Shown piece by piece: positions 1-9,755 of a DNA stretch of 64,000 bases (the first letter of the stretch is position 1; each line of letters begins with the position of its first letter). A program made the translations under genes and the position numbers. The stretch covers positions 25,574,501 to 25,638,500 of the forward strand of contig CP136894.1 in NCBI GenBank assembly GCA_034359265.1, written 5' to 3'. Below the pieces are notes generated by a model. That model made no database searches. It was not told the DNA's origin and worked only from the letters and a program-made list of their open reading frames with translations. Source of the DNA: Canna indica. Its lineage: Eukaryota; Streptophyta; Magnoliopsida; Zingiberales; Cannaceae.

Positions 1-108
1 TTATATTATTCTTTTATGTTTCAGTATTTTTAAATATATGTATATTTAGTTTTATTATCTTCTATTTCTCTTAAGTATTAAAAAAACATAGTGAAATTTG
101 TTATTTAG
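1..108. other. AT-rich flank, nothing recognised
   Basis: Short AT-rich stretch before the first LTR. No open frame, repeat or motif could be supported. Confidence 0.5.
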
Positions 109-2646
109 TGTAAGACCCTTGGAAAATTTCCTAATATAAAAATATATTTTTGGTGCAGCACGCCGGACCCGGGGATAGTCGAGTCGAGCCTTAGGATCTC
201 CTCGAGTAAAAATGTGTGACTCAACTAATGATGCATGAAATTTTATTGGGTGATTGACTTTCCTTTTATGCAATCATACCTTAAATCAAGTTTAAATCGG
301 TCATGTTGTGGGTTGAGTCGGAACCCAAGTTGAGTTCGGGTTTAGACGAGTTTTGAGTGTGAGTTAGGTGAGTCAAGAGCCTATATGGAATGCTAGATGA
401 GTGAGAAAAACCCCTCATCCTTGTGTCGTGCGACTCATCCTTGGAGTCACAAAAGGCAGCCTAGGGAGAGAGGGAGAAGAGCAAGGAGAAGGGGGACTTG
501 GATCGATCCGGGATTTGCGCCGTCGCCGGAATATTCAAAGTCGTCGTCATCCGATCTTTCGTTCTCCGCAATCAAGGTGAGTGGTTAGAATTTGAAAGCT
601 TGGGGGAGGCGGGTAGCCGAACCCCTAGATGTGATAGGATGAGTTTTCTCGCGATCTTTCCGACAGATCTTGGTTTCATTGATGTAGATTTACTATTTTG
701 TACGAGTTCTTATCGGATCATCTTGTTTCTTCGCCGATTTCTTAAGTACTAGGGCTGCCGAGTCATGGAAAAAGGGGAAATGTCATGCCAAAATTTTCTC
801 AAATTCCCTTGATGGAAAGAAAGCCCTTGGACGATCTCATGTTCATGAATGATGTAGTCTTAATCGTCAATTTTATGTGTTATGAAGCATGTCTTCCCTA
901 GAAACCTTTGATGTGGTCGAATGAATCTTACACCTCATGAAGAGGGTTCGGCCAAGGGTAAGGTAAGGGGTAAAATAGTCCACTTGATATTAAGTTATAT
1001 CGGAATCGAAGAATTAGAGGCATAGTTAGAGTCCCCTTTCCTTTTTCTACCTTAAGGGTCATGGTCGAGCAAGGTTTTCCTTGCTCATGGCTCGGCCAAG
1101 ATTAGGGAGGGGGAAATAGGGTAGCTTTAGATGGAAACTTTCATGGTTATAAGGTTCAACAATAGTGGTATGACGATACTTAGGAAGAACACCAATCATA
1201 GCAAGTAAATTGATTGATTATGAGATTGTAGGAATGTTAGCTTTATGACCATTCTTAGCATTAGATCTTTAATGTTGCAATTGTTTACCATGCTTAGTAT
1301 TTCCTATATTTTTGAATTCATTGCTACCTTGCCATGCTAGATAATTGTTTCTTATGGAGCTTAATTCCTAAGGTAGTGTAAAGTTGTTATGCATGAATAT
1401 TGTGGTTATATATAGTAGATGTTGTAACATTTGAATATTTTTCTTTAGATTATACATGCTGTCCAAAAATATTCACGAGCAAAATTCCAAAGTCGATACA
1501 AGGAATTCCTCACCCAAGGTAGTATGGAAGGTTAGATAACATGTAAGGCGTCGCGAGATATTCATTGAACTTATATGGAAACTTAGCTAGGAGATGATAT
1601 CACTTCTAGGACTTCTTGTAAATATTTGGAAACCTAGAACTCTTAGGTGTACACATTTTGAAAGGGCGGCATAAATTGTTGACCCTGTAGCCCGAATTAG
1701 GGCCAGATACGGGCAATGACTCGAAGTGTATATATGGAAACCCTAGGACATTGATTGTGTGATGTGCTTGAGATGGTCCGTCGAGGAGCGTGGAGGTTGA
1801 GAATGACCAATGCTCTGCTCAGCTAATGTTGGGTCTTGAGGTGCGCCAGCGGGCCCGCTAGGTGCCAGACCCCAGTTTGGTGGGACTAGCTATCCTTACC
1901 ACAGATGGTGTCCGAAGACTAGTGGACCATCCTAGTCGACGACCCGGGATTATTTATTTACATCTTGAGATGATGTGGCCGATGGCCAGTATGATACTAC
2001 CTGATATGGTAGGAACGACTAGAGCTGAGATATTTATTCCATAAGTAGGCCCATGGGCCAGATGCCAGAGGCTTGATAGGCCGAGATGACAGGTTATCAC
2101 ATGTTCAGTTTGTATAGATTGACCCATTGGGGCCGGTAGTCGCATTAGAAGTAGTTTACCTTCTTGTATATTTATTTTGTTGCCTTATATGATATGCATG
2201 CATAACTGAGGCTTAGGTGGAGGTTCGCCAGAGCCACTCACTGAGTCCCAAGTGGACTCATAGTTTATTCTTTATTTTTGTAGAGCATAAGCAATGACTT
2301 TGGCATGTCGACATGGTGCAGCTGGTGGGTGGGAGGCGGTGCCATATCTCGTAGTGACGTCCATGAGTCTTAGACCAGTGTCTAGTAGTTGCTTTTAGTT
2401 TCTGCACTAACAGTTGTATTTAAAAGAGATGTTAAACTTGTTACTTGAAACGTTCGGTTATTTTAATATTGGTGTTCTTAATTGTTTTGAAAAATATAAA
2501 ATTGTGACTTTGAAAACTTTTAATAAAGTGTGTTAAGATTTTTTTTATCGATACAATTTGATTTTCCTTATGTCAGTGTAGACAGTAGGCTACAAGGCAA
2601 GATATAGACCCTGATCGGTCACACCACCCTCAGTTGGGGTCACACA
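109..2646 (+). mobile_element. Long gypsy-like LTR, probably solo (copy 1)
   Basis: The sequence begins TGTAAGACCC and ends near CTCAGTTGGGGTCACACA. It is the same family, in the opposite orientation, as the element at 49974-52522: both share the start, the GCACGCCGGACCCGGGG block at about 160 and the AGCCACTCACTGAGT block at 2232. No gag or pol is attached on either side, so it is read as a solo LTR. A matching 5-bp target duplication is not visible (TTTAG on the left, TGCCC on the right), so the right end may be altered. A purine-rich leader is followed by GTGAGTGG at 577, and a T-rich tract ends in TAG at 2283; these look like splice donor and acceptor. Assignment to Ty3/gypsy rests on the TGTAAGACC...GTGACA style of ends and is inference. 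Confidence 0.6.
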
Positions 2647-2815
2647 TGCCCTTATTATTGATTTTTTTCCTTTTAAATATTTTTACTATTATTTTCACTT
2701 ATTATTTTCACTTACTTTTTTATTTAGAATACATTAAAAATATTATTTCTATGTTTAATAGCTTTATTAATTAATGACTTTATTTTCATATCTTAACATG
2801 TAATGATATTTTATT

Positions 2816-2818
<3 letters not shown>

Positions 2819-2886
<68 letters not shown>
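2819..2886. repeat. (TA)n microsatellite
   Basis: An uninterrupted run of TA dinucleotides, about 34 units, in AT-rich intergenic DNA. Confidence 0.95.
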
Positions 2887-2891
<5 letters not shown>

Positions 2892-3172
2892 TTAATTTCA
2901 TTTGTATTATTAATTTTATAAATATGTTTTGATCCGTCGCAAAGCGCGAGAATTTTCCTAGTATATATTAAAAACTGAACAAGTTTACCAACTCATGGAG
3001 ATTTCTTACCGTTGATATTTTGTATTATCCATCTCCTTAATTGACTCAAATTTCCATGTTTCTTTGAGCGGATCCATAGAACCCTAAAAAACTTGCTAAA
3101 AATGCTCCCATTTATGACTTCAACTATCATGTTGAGTAATTGAGTCTTTTATCGGTATGTAGAATTCATACG
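2887..3172. other. Short intergenic stretch
   Basis: No gene or repeat recognised. It ends with ATACG, the expected left target-site copy of the Copia element that starts at 3173; its right partner is lost. Confidence 0.4.
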
Positions 3173-4123
3173 TGTTAGAGATTGACTCAAATTGGGTTCG
3201 AATCGAATCCAACGAGTTCGACCAGATTCAAATCAGAATTGATTTGATCAAGATATGCTTGAACCAATTTGCCAATTTGATTGAACCATGTTGAATCGGA
3301 CTCGATCAAAATAAACTATGATTTTATAATCATGGGCCTGGGAGCCCAGCCCACCATCTTCTCAAGATACCCATGTCAATGTTGCAGCGGCACACGTAAA
3401 AGTTTTCAAATTGATGATAACTTCAGAAGTTTTCAATTTGATGATGTGAAAATCAAATATTGCTTTTGACTAGTCAAAGGGAGAAAAAGATGGAGGCATC
3501 ACATGAAGCCACCAAGCATTTTGAAAGTTTCTTTGGTCAAAAGAAGCATTTCAGCCATCCGATTAAATCAGACGAAGCAGCAAATTCCTTGGAGATTTTT
3601 TCTCCACTAAAGTAGGCATGAATCGGCTCTCCCCTTCTATTATAAATAGGGGCCTAATATGCAGTTCAAAAAAAAAATCCCACACCAAGAGAAAATCCCT
3701 CATATGAGAGTTTTAAAAATCCAGAAAATTAAGAGTGCCACTACGACCATTTTCCTAAGGAGTGCCCCTTCTTAGTTTCTGACATACAGCAGCAGGGGTT
3801 CAGTTTCAAGGTAGATCTTACAGAGACAGTGCCTCTACTCCGTACCAGTTTCAGGTTCAATTAATTTAAGATAGTTTGATGTATTCTGAAGGGGATTTAG
3901 ATTATTGCACTCTTATTGTAAAAGTTCTTTTTCTGAATTTTATAAAACAGTCTCCTCTTCTCCCTGTGGACGTAGGATCGGCACCCCGCCGAGTCCGAAC
4001 CAAGTTAACCCCCTTGTGTCTTTTATTTTTCCTGCATTATTATTATCGGATTTGGTTTTCCTCTTTTCTCGCAGGGTTCGGGTTTTGTAGATCCTGCAGG
4101 AAATTATCCCAAATTTCCTAACA
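3173..4123 (+). repeat. 5' LTR of the gag-only Copia element
   Basis: 951-bp LTR from TGTTAG to CTAACA. A TATA-like stretch (TATTATAAATAG) lies near 3639 and would drive transcription rightward. The LTR directly precedes the tRNA primer-binding site. Confidence 0.85.
3639..3650 (+). promoter_or_regulatory. LTR TATA box
   Basis: TATTATAAATAG inside the 5' LTR. The same site occurs in the 3' LTR near 6181. Its placement, about two thirds of the way from the LTR start to the gag ORF, fits an LTR promoter. Confidence 0.55.
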
Positions 4124-4125
4124 TT

Positions 4126-4138
4126 TGGTATTAGAGCC
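4126..4138 (+). other. Primer-binding site (initiator Met-tRNA)
   Basis: TGGTATTAGAGCC, two bases after the LTR end. It differs by one base from the usual plant Copia site TGGTATCAGAGC. Confidence 0.8.
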
Positions 4139-4151
4139 TACTTCCCCAACC

Positions 4152-4994
4152 ATGGCGAGCACCAAATTTGATATTAAGAAGTTAGATCGCAATGTCAACT
4201 ATGCACTTTGGTCAATGAAGATGAAAGCGATCTTAACTATGGAGAAAATACATGATGCTATTCTTGGTAAGGATAAGATGCAGGGGACCGAGGAGGAGAA
4301 AGAATATAAGGAGCAAAAGACAATTGCAATTTTGTACCTAAGCCTGTCAAATGAAGCACTTCGAGAAATTGCATCCCAAAAGACAGCTAAAGTTATTTGG
4401 GACAAACTCGCATCCTTGTATCAGGACAAAACACTCACCGGTAAGATGACTTTGAAGCAGAAGCTTCATTTCCTACGTATGGTAGAAGGCACATCAGTCA
4501 AAGAGCATATCAATACTTTTCAGACAATCATCATGGACCTGGAGAATATGGATGTCAAAATTGAAGTGGAAGATAAGACTTTATTCCTTTTATGTTCACT
4601 TCCTACTTCTTTTAAAAATTTTCGTGAAACAATACTTTTTGGAAAGACTACTATTACTCCAGAACAGGTAATCACTGCTCTTGTGTCTAAGGAGCTCATG
4701 GACACACATCTTACAGCAAATTCATCTGGTGGAGGGAAAGAAGAAGCTCTCTACTCTAATGAAGCAGGAGGAGGTAACAAATCAAATGTCACCTATTATT
4801 ACTGCAAGAAACGAGGTCACATCAAGTCAGAATATCGCAGTCTTAAGAAAAAGTTACAGCAGCAAAATAAGGGTCAAGACGCACATGTGGAGGCCTCTTA
4901 TGCAGATTTTGAGAAAGTTGAGGTACTGGTTGTGACAGATGGCACACGCACTGCTAAGACACGCCGTGGGCAACGACGGTCTCGTCGGCGATAA
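4152..4994 (+). CDS. Copia gag polyprotein, open but with a damaged zinc knuckle
   Basis: About 280 residues in one open frame from the ATG just after the primer-binding site. The N-terminal half matches the plant Copia gag pattern: a start with LDRNVNYALWSMKMKAIL, then the UBN2-like helical region with IWDKLASLY, LHFLRMVEG, and LLCSLPTSF at about residue 150. A zinc knuckle follows near residues 214-230, but two of its expected cysteines read as tyrosine (YYYCKKRGHIKSEYR), each explained by a G-to-A change. Gag would form the particle shell and bind the RNA. The damaged knuckle suggests this copy is no longer fully functional although the frame is open. The frame closes shortly before the protease segment, which lies in another frame. 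Confidence 0.85.
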   Translation: MASTKFDIKKLDRNVNYALWSMKMKAILTMEKIHDAILGKDKMQGTEEEKEYKEQKTIAILYLSLSNEALREIASQKTAKVIWDKLASLYQDKTLTGKMTLKQKLHFLRMVEGTSVKEHINTFQTIIMDLENMDVKIEVEDKTLFLLCSLPTSFKNFRETILFGKTTITPEQVITALVSKELMDTHLTANSSGGGKEEALYSNEAGGGNKSNVTYYYCKKRGHIKSEYRSLKKKLQQQNKGQDAHVEASYADFEKVEVLVVTDGTRTAKTRRGQRRSRRR

Positions 4995-5033
4995 TATACC
5001 TCAAGTCAAAATTCTTCTTCATCTTCTTCTGAT

Positions 5034-5541
5034 TTGTCTGATCATGGAACATGCAATCCAGGTCAGCAGGCAAACAGATCAACCACTAGTAGCATTAATG
5101 AGTGGTTCCTGGATTCTGGGTGTTCCTATCACATGACTCCACACCGGACGGCATTTGTGGATTATCGGCGCACCAATGGTGGAGTAGTTCGTGTCGGTAA
5201 CAACGTTCCTTGCAAAGTTGTCGGATTCGGAACAGTGAAATTAAAATTGCATGATGGCTCAACAAAGATCCTAGAAAATGTTCGCCATACCGAAGATAGG
5301 AAGAAATCTACTGTCTCTTGGAGTTCTTGACACTAGGGGCTATACGACATCCTCTGCAGGAGGAGTCTTGGAGGTACAGGATGGAGCCAGGATAGTACTG
5401 AAGGCTCTAAGGACGTCGAATAATTTGTACAAGGTGGACGGATCCATCTTTCGTGAAACAGTTCAGATTCCGAGGCAAAACACAGCAAAATCAGACACCA
5501 GGTCAGGTATAAATTTTGCTTTCAAGAAAATCCCTTCTTAG
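5034..5541 (+). pseudogene. Copia aspartic protease segment, frameshifted
   Basis: The segment has the protease pattern WFLDSGCSYHM with the catalytic DSG at about 5112, followed by the downstream fold (VRVGNNVPCKVVGFGTVKL). At about 5285 the frame shifts, and homology continues in another frame (IGRNLLSLGVLDTRGY) to about 5520. In a full Copia pol the zinc-binding integrase domain would come next; here only about 190 bp of unassigned sequence leads to the purine tract and the 3' LTR. The protease is therefore the last recognisable domain. Confidence 0.75.
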
Positions 5542-5715
5542 AGATACACAATGAAGGAGGAGACTCGGAGGACTATGTGGGTTCCTAAGGTCAAGCAGGA
5601 AGCTGACTCGGCCCACTTGAACACTGATTCGACGTAGGCCATGTACGGGCCTTGTGGGAGAGGAGGACAATTTTTTGAGGATTGCATCGGCCCCAATTTT
5701 CATCAAAGGTGGAAT

Positions 5716-6585
5716 TGTTAGAGATTGACTCAAATTGGGTCCGAACCGAATCCAACGAGTTCGACTAGATCCAAATCGGAGTTGATTTGATCAAAATATG
5801 CTTGAACCAATTTGCCAATTTGATTGAACCATGTTGAACCGGACTCGATCAAAATAAACTATGATTTTATAATCATGGGCCTGGGAGCCCAGCCCACCAT
5901 CTTCTCAAGATACCCATATCAATGTTGCAGCGGCACACGTAAAAGTTTTCAAATTGATGATAACTTCAGAAGTTTTCAATTTGATGAGTTGAAAATCAAA
6001 TATTGCTTTTGACTAGTCAAAGGGAGAAAAAAGTGGAGGCATCACGTGAAGCCACCAAGCATTTTGAAAGTTTCTTTGGTCAAAAGAAGTATTTCAACCA
6101 TCCGATTAAATCAGACGGAGCAACAAATTCCTTGGAGATTTTTTCTCCACTAAAGTAGGCATGAATCGGCTCTCCCCCTCTATTATAAATAGGGGCCTAA
6201 TATGCAGTTAAAAAAAAAAATCTCACACCAAGAGAAAATCTCTCATATGAGAGTTTCAAATATCCAGAAAATTAAGAGTGCTGTTACAATCCTTTTCCTA
6301 AGGAGTGCCCCTTCTCAATTTCTGACATACAGCAGCAGGAGTTCAGTTTCAAGGCAGATCTTGCAGAGATAGTGCCTCTACTCCGTACCAGTTTCAGGTT
6401 CAATTAATTTAAGATAGTTTGATGTATTCTGAAGGGGATTTAGATTATTGCACTCTTATTGTAAAAATTCTTTTTCTGGATTTTATAAAGCAGTCTCCTC
6501 TTCTCCCTGTGGACGTAGGATCGGCACCCCGCCGAGTCCGAACCACGTTAACCCCCTTGTGTCTTTTGTTTTTCCTGTATTATTA
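5716..6585 (+). repeat. 3' LTR of the gag-only Copia element, truncated
   Basis: About 870 bp nearly identical to 3173-4060, with scattered transitions concentrated in the first 100 bp. The last roughly 80 bp of the LTR are missing; homology stops at CCTGTATTATTA, where the foldback arm starts. The missing LTR tail does not reappear after the foldback, so deletion accompanied or followed the insertion. Confidence 0.85.
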
Positions 6586-8104
6586 AAATGCCCTTATGAT
6601 TTTTTTTGAATAAAAAATACCCCTTACGTTATGGAATTGAGTATAAAAATAATACTATAAGTAAACGGTATTAATAGAGAGATAATGGAACTGACGTGGC
6701 TGATGATTGGGACTGATGACGTGGACACGTGACACGCATGCATACCAAGACGTTTTCTCACGGGTACTAAAATGCCCCTAACGTTTTCTCACAGGTTCTA
6801 AAATTCCTTTAACGTTTTCTCATGGATACTAAAATACACCTAACGTTCGTTTTGGAGCTAAAATATCCCTGAGGTTGTTGACAATGATACAAAAATGACA
6901 CCCAAGTTAACTTTTGCTAAGTGAGACTTAACAGAGATGTTGTGCATGCTAACTAAGATGTTGATTTTACACGTGACACACATACAAAGAGCAACTTGCC
7001 ACGCAAAACGACACGTAAGATATAACATAGGCGCACATGGGTATTAAAATGCCCCTAACATTTTCTCACAAGTACTAAAATGTCATTAACGTTTTCTCAC
7101 GGGTATTAAAAATGCATCTAATGTTTATTTTGGAGCTAAAATACCCGTGGGGTTATTGAAAATGGAACAAAAATGACACCCAAGCTAACTTCTACTAAGT
7201 GAGACTTAACGGAGATGTCGTGGATGCTTACTAGGATGTTGATTTTACACGTGACACATATACAAAGAGCAACTTGCCACGTAAAGTGACACGTAATATA
7301 CAACATAGGCATGAGCAAAAAATAAAAATTCGGTTAACCGAAAATCAATTCGAAACCGAACCGAATTTTTCGGTTAACCGATCCGATGGTTTTGGTTTTA
7401 GTTTTTATTTTCTAATTTTTTTGATTTTCGATTTCGATTTTGATTTCAGTCAATTTCTTTATCCCTTCATTAACGTTGTTATCTCTCCACTTACAAAAAC
7501 TCAAATCGGAATCAAAAATCGAAAAATTAGAAAAATAAAAATTGAAACCGAAATTGACAAATCGGTTAACTGAACAATTTGGTTCGGTTTCGAACCGATT
7601 AACCAAATTTTCAATTTTTTGCTCACGCCTATGTTGTATCTTACGTGTCGCTTGCGTGGCAGGTGCTCTTTGTATGTGCGCCACATGTAATGTCAACATT
7701 CTAGTCAGCATTCACGATATCTTCGTTAAGTCTCACACAACAGAATTAGCTTGGGTGTCAGTTTTGTACCATTATCAATAACCTCAGGGGCATTTTTGCT
7801 TCAAAATAAATGTTAGTGGCATTTTAGTATCCGTGAGAAAATGTTAGAGGTTTTTTAGTACATGTGAGAAAATATTATGAGCATTTTAGTATTCGTAAAA
7901 AAATGTTATGAGCATTTTAGTACCCGTGAGAAAACGTCTTGATTTGCGTACGAGCCACGTGTCCACGTCATCAGTCACAGTCACCAGTCACGTTAGCTCA
8001 ATTATCCTTTCATTAACGTCGTTTACCTATATGATCATTTTTGTACCTAATTTCATAATATAAGAGTTATTTTTTATCAAAAAAAAAAATAGAGACATTT
8101 TAGT
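6582..8104. mobile_element. Large foldback (inverted-repeat) element
   Basis: The left side (TAAAATGCCCTTATG onward) is matched in reverse complement by the right side ending at about 8104. Shared landmarks are TGATGACGTGGACACGTG (left, near 6715) with CACGTGTCCACGTCATCA (right, near 7956), and repeated TTTTCTCACGGGTACTAAAATG blocks. The left arm contains two tandem copies of a unit of about 275 bp (about 6757-7030 and 7035-7305); the right arm has one. The centre (7306-7631) is a further hairpin. There is no ORF with a recognisable transposase, so it is non-autonomous. A Mutator-like foldback is possible; the superfamily is not determined. Confidence 0.75.
7306..7631. repeat. Hairpin tip resembling a hAT-type MITE
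   Basis: Ends TAGGCATGAGCAAAAAAT and ATTTTTTGCTCACGCCTA are inverted repeats, with CGGTTAACCGA-rich arms inside. The same terminal motif and arm composition occur in the clear hAT-type MITE at 53041-53762. Here the flanks are reverse complements of each other (ATACAACA and TGTTGTAT), not an 8-bp direct duplication, so the hairpin is continuous with the surrounding foldback. Confidence 0.6.
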
Positions 8105-8704
8105 ACCCGTGGAAAAATATTAGAAGTATTTTTATATATTTTCCCATGATTAAATGAATATATTCATTTCTTTTTCATTTATGTTCATTCCTTTTCTATC
8201 CATGATCACTCATTCATATATTTTCTATGAATCATCTGCCTAAACAAGATAACACAAAACAAATAAGAGACCAGACTTAAATTTTAAAAGAATAAATTAA
8301 TATTAGGAACATTGTTTGCTAATTAACAAATAATAATTAAAACCAGATAAACCATTATAAAAAAAATTAACAACTAATTAAATGAATAACTATTGACTAT
8401 AAAGAAATGAACCTAATCATCAAATTAACTAACATCTATAAACTAATTATTTAATTTGCATTATCTTAAAACAAAAAATATTTTTGAATTATATTGTACT
8501 ATATAATCTGTTCGTAGAGGAACAGTGAACTATAATAGGGACAAACAGTTACTTGTGTTATCATAATCAAACCAAATTAGATGAGCAATGAGTGAATGAA
8601 CATAGGCAATAAATGAGTAAACATAAGAGTACGTAAGGTGGACGAATATGAACAATTAATGAATAAGTAATGTCTACTCACTCATTACGAATTTGACATT
8701 CACT

Positions 8705-9755
8705 CAGGGTGTGTTTGATTGAATAAAGTGAATTCATAAAAATAAAAAAATAAAAAAATGAATAGAAATAAATAAAGAATGAAATAGATGAGAAATAGTA
8801 TTATCTTGTTTGATTGACATTGTAAAATAGGTTAATAATAAAATTATTTTATTTGGTTAGCATAAAAAATAGACAAGAAATATAAAATTAAATGACCAAA
8901 ATATTCTTCTTAATAAAATAAAATATATTTACTTTGTTTACTTAAGACGATGAATATATAATAAATTAAGAGAAAATGATTAAAATACCCTCCTAAAAAT
9001 ATAATAAATTATATTATAGTTTATTCTAATTAAAAATAATATAATAAAAATATGGATCAATATAAAATAATTTATTAACTTAAAATAATAAAATACTATT
9101 TTTTATTTTATTTTCATAAAAAATAATTGAATCATCAAAAAATAATTATTAAAATATTATTTAATAATAAAATAATAATAATCTATTTAAGATATGTAAT
9201 TATTAAAAATAATTTAGCAATTTAATTTTTATATTCATGTTATAAATATTGAATGATAATATAAAAAAAATGACCAAAATACCCTTCTAAAAATATAATA
9301 AATTATGTTATAATTTATTTTAACTAATAACAACATAATAAAAATATGGATTATTGTAAAATAATATATTAATTTAAAATAATAAAAACTATTATTTATA
9401 TATTTTCATAAAAAACTAAATCTTAAAAAAACAATTATTAAAATAATATTTAATAATATAATAATAATTATCTATTTAAGATAACCAATTATTAAAATTA
9501 ACTTAATAATTTAATTTTTTATATTATTATGTAATATTATAAATATTGAAGGACAATATAAAAAAATATTATAAGGAATAGACAAGGAATACTATTCCTT
9601 GGGTTGAGGTAAGAAATAGTATTCCTTATCTATTCCTTATGGTCCACTTATTTCTTGTCCATGAGTTGCAATCAAACAAGAGAATAAGTGGAGCATAGGA
9701 AATAGTATTTTATTTCTCTTCTATTTTATTCAATCAAATACTATCTCACCCTATG
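8705..9755. mobile_element. AT-rich terminal-inverted-repeat element with internal tandem units
   Basis: The left end AGGGTGTGTTTGATTGAATAAA is matched in reverse complement by the right end (TTTATTCAATCAAA...CTCACCCT). A second shared inner block contains CTTGTTTGATTG. Inside are two tandem copies of a unit of about 295 bp (about 8976-9270 and 9271-9565), each starting near ATGAYYAAAATACCC. No coding frame is present. The ends resemble the GGGYGTGTTTGRTTG style of PIF/Harbinger or hAT MITEs. No clear target-site duplication was seen. Confidence 0.55.

Larger units (their letters stand above)
3173..6585 (+). mobile_element. Non-autonomous Copia element with gag and protease only (TR-GAG type)
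   Basis: Two direct LTR copies, 3173-4123 and 5716-6585, flank an internal region of about 1.6 kb. Both begin TGTTAGAGATTGACTC. The 5' LTR ends CTAACA and is followed after two bases by TGGTATTAGAGCC, a primer-binding site complementary to initiator Met-tRNA, as in most plant Copia elements. A purine tract (AAAGGTGG) precedes the 3' LTR. The internal region encodes only gag and a decayed protease; no integrase, reverse transcriptase or RNase H is present, and the space left is too short for them. The 3' LTR stops at about 6585, where a foldback element begins. Sparse differences between the LTRs, mostly transitions, indicate a moderately old insertion. Confidence 0.85.

Noticed and set aside
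109..2646. Target-site duplication for LTR copy 1
   Set aside because: TTTAG and TGCCC do not match, and the right end differs from the family (CACACA in place of GTGACA).
2819..2886. (TA)n run as a matrix-attachment or regulatory site
   Set aside because: Nothing besides composition supports a function.
7274..7573. Open frames on both strands across the foldback tip
   Set aside because: They translate the inverted repeat itself (Phe/Asp- or Asn/Lys-rich) and are mirror images, not genes.
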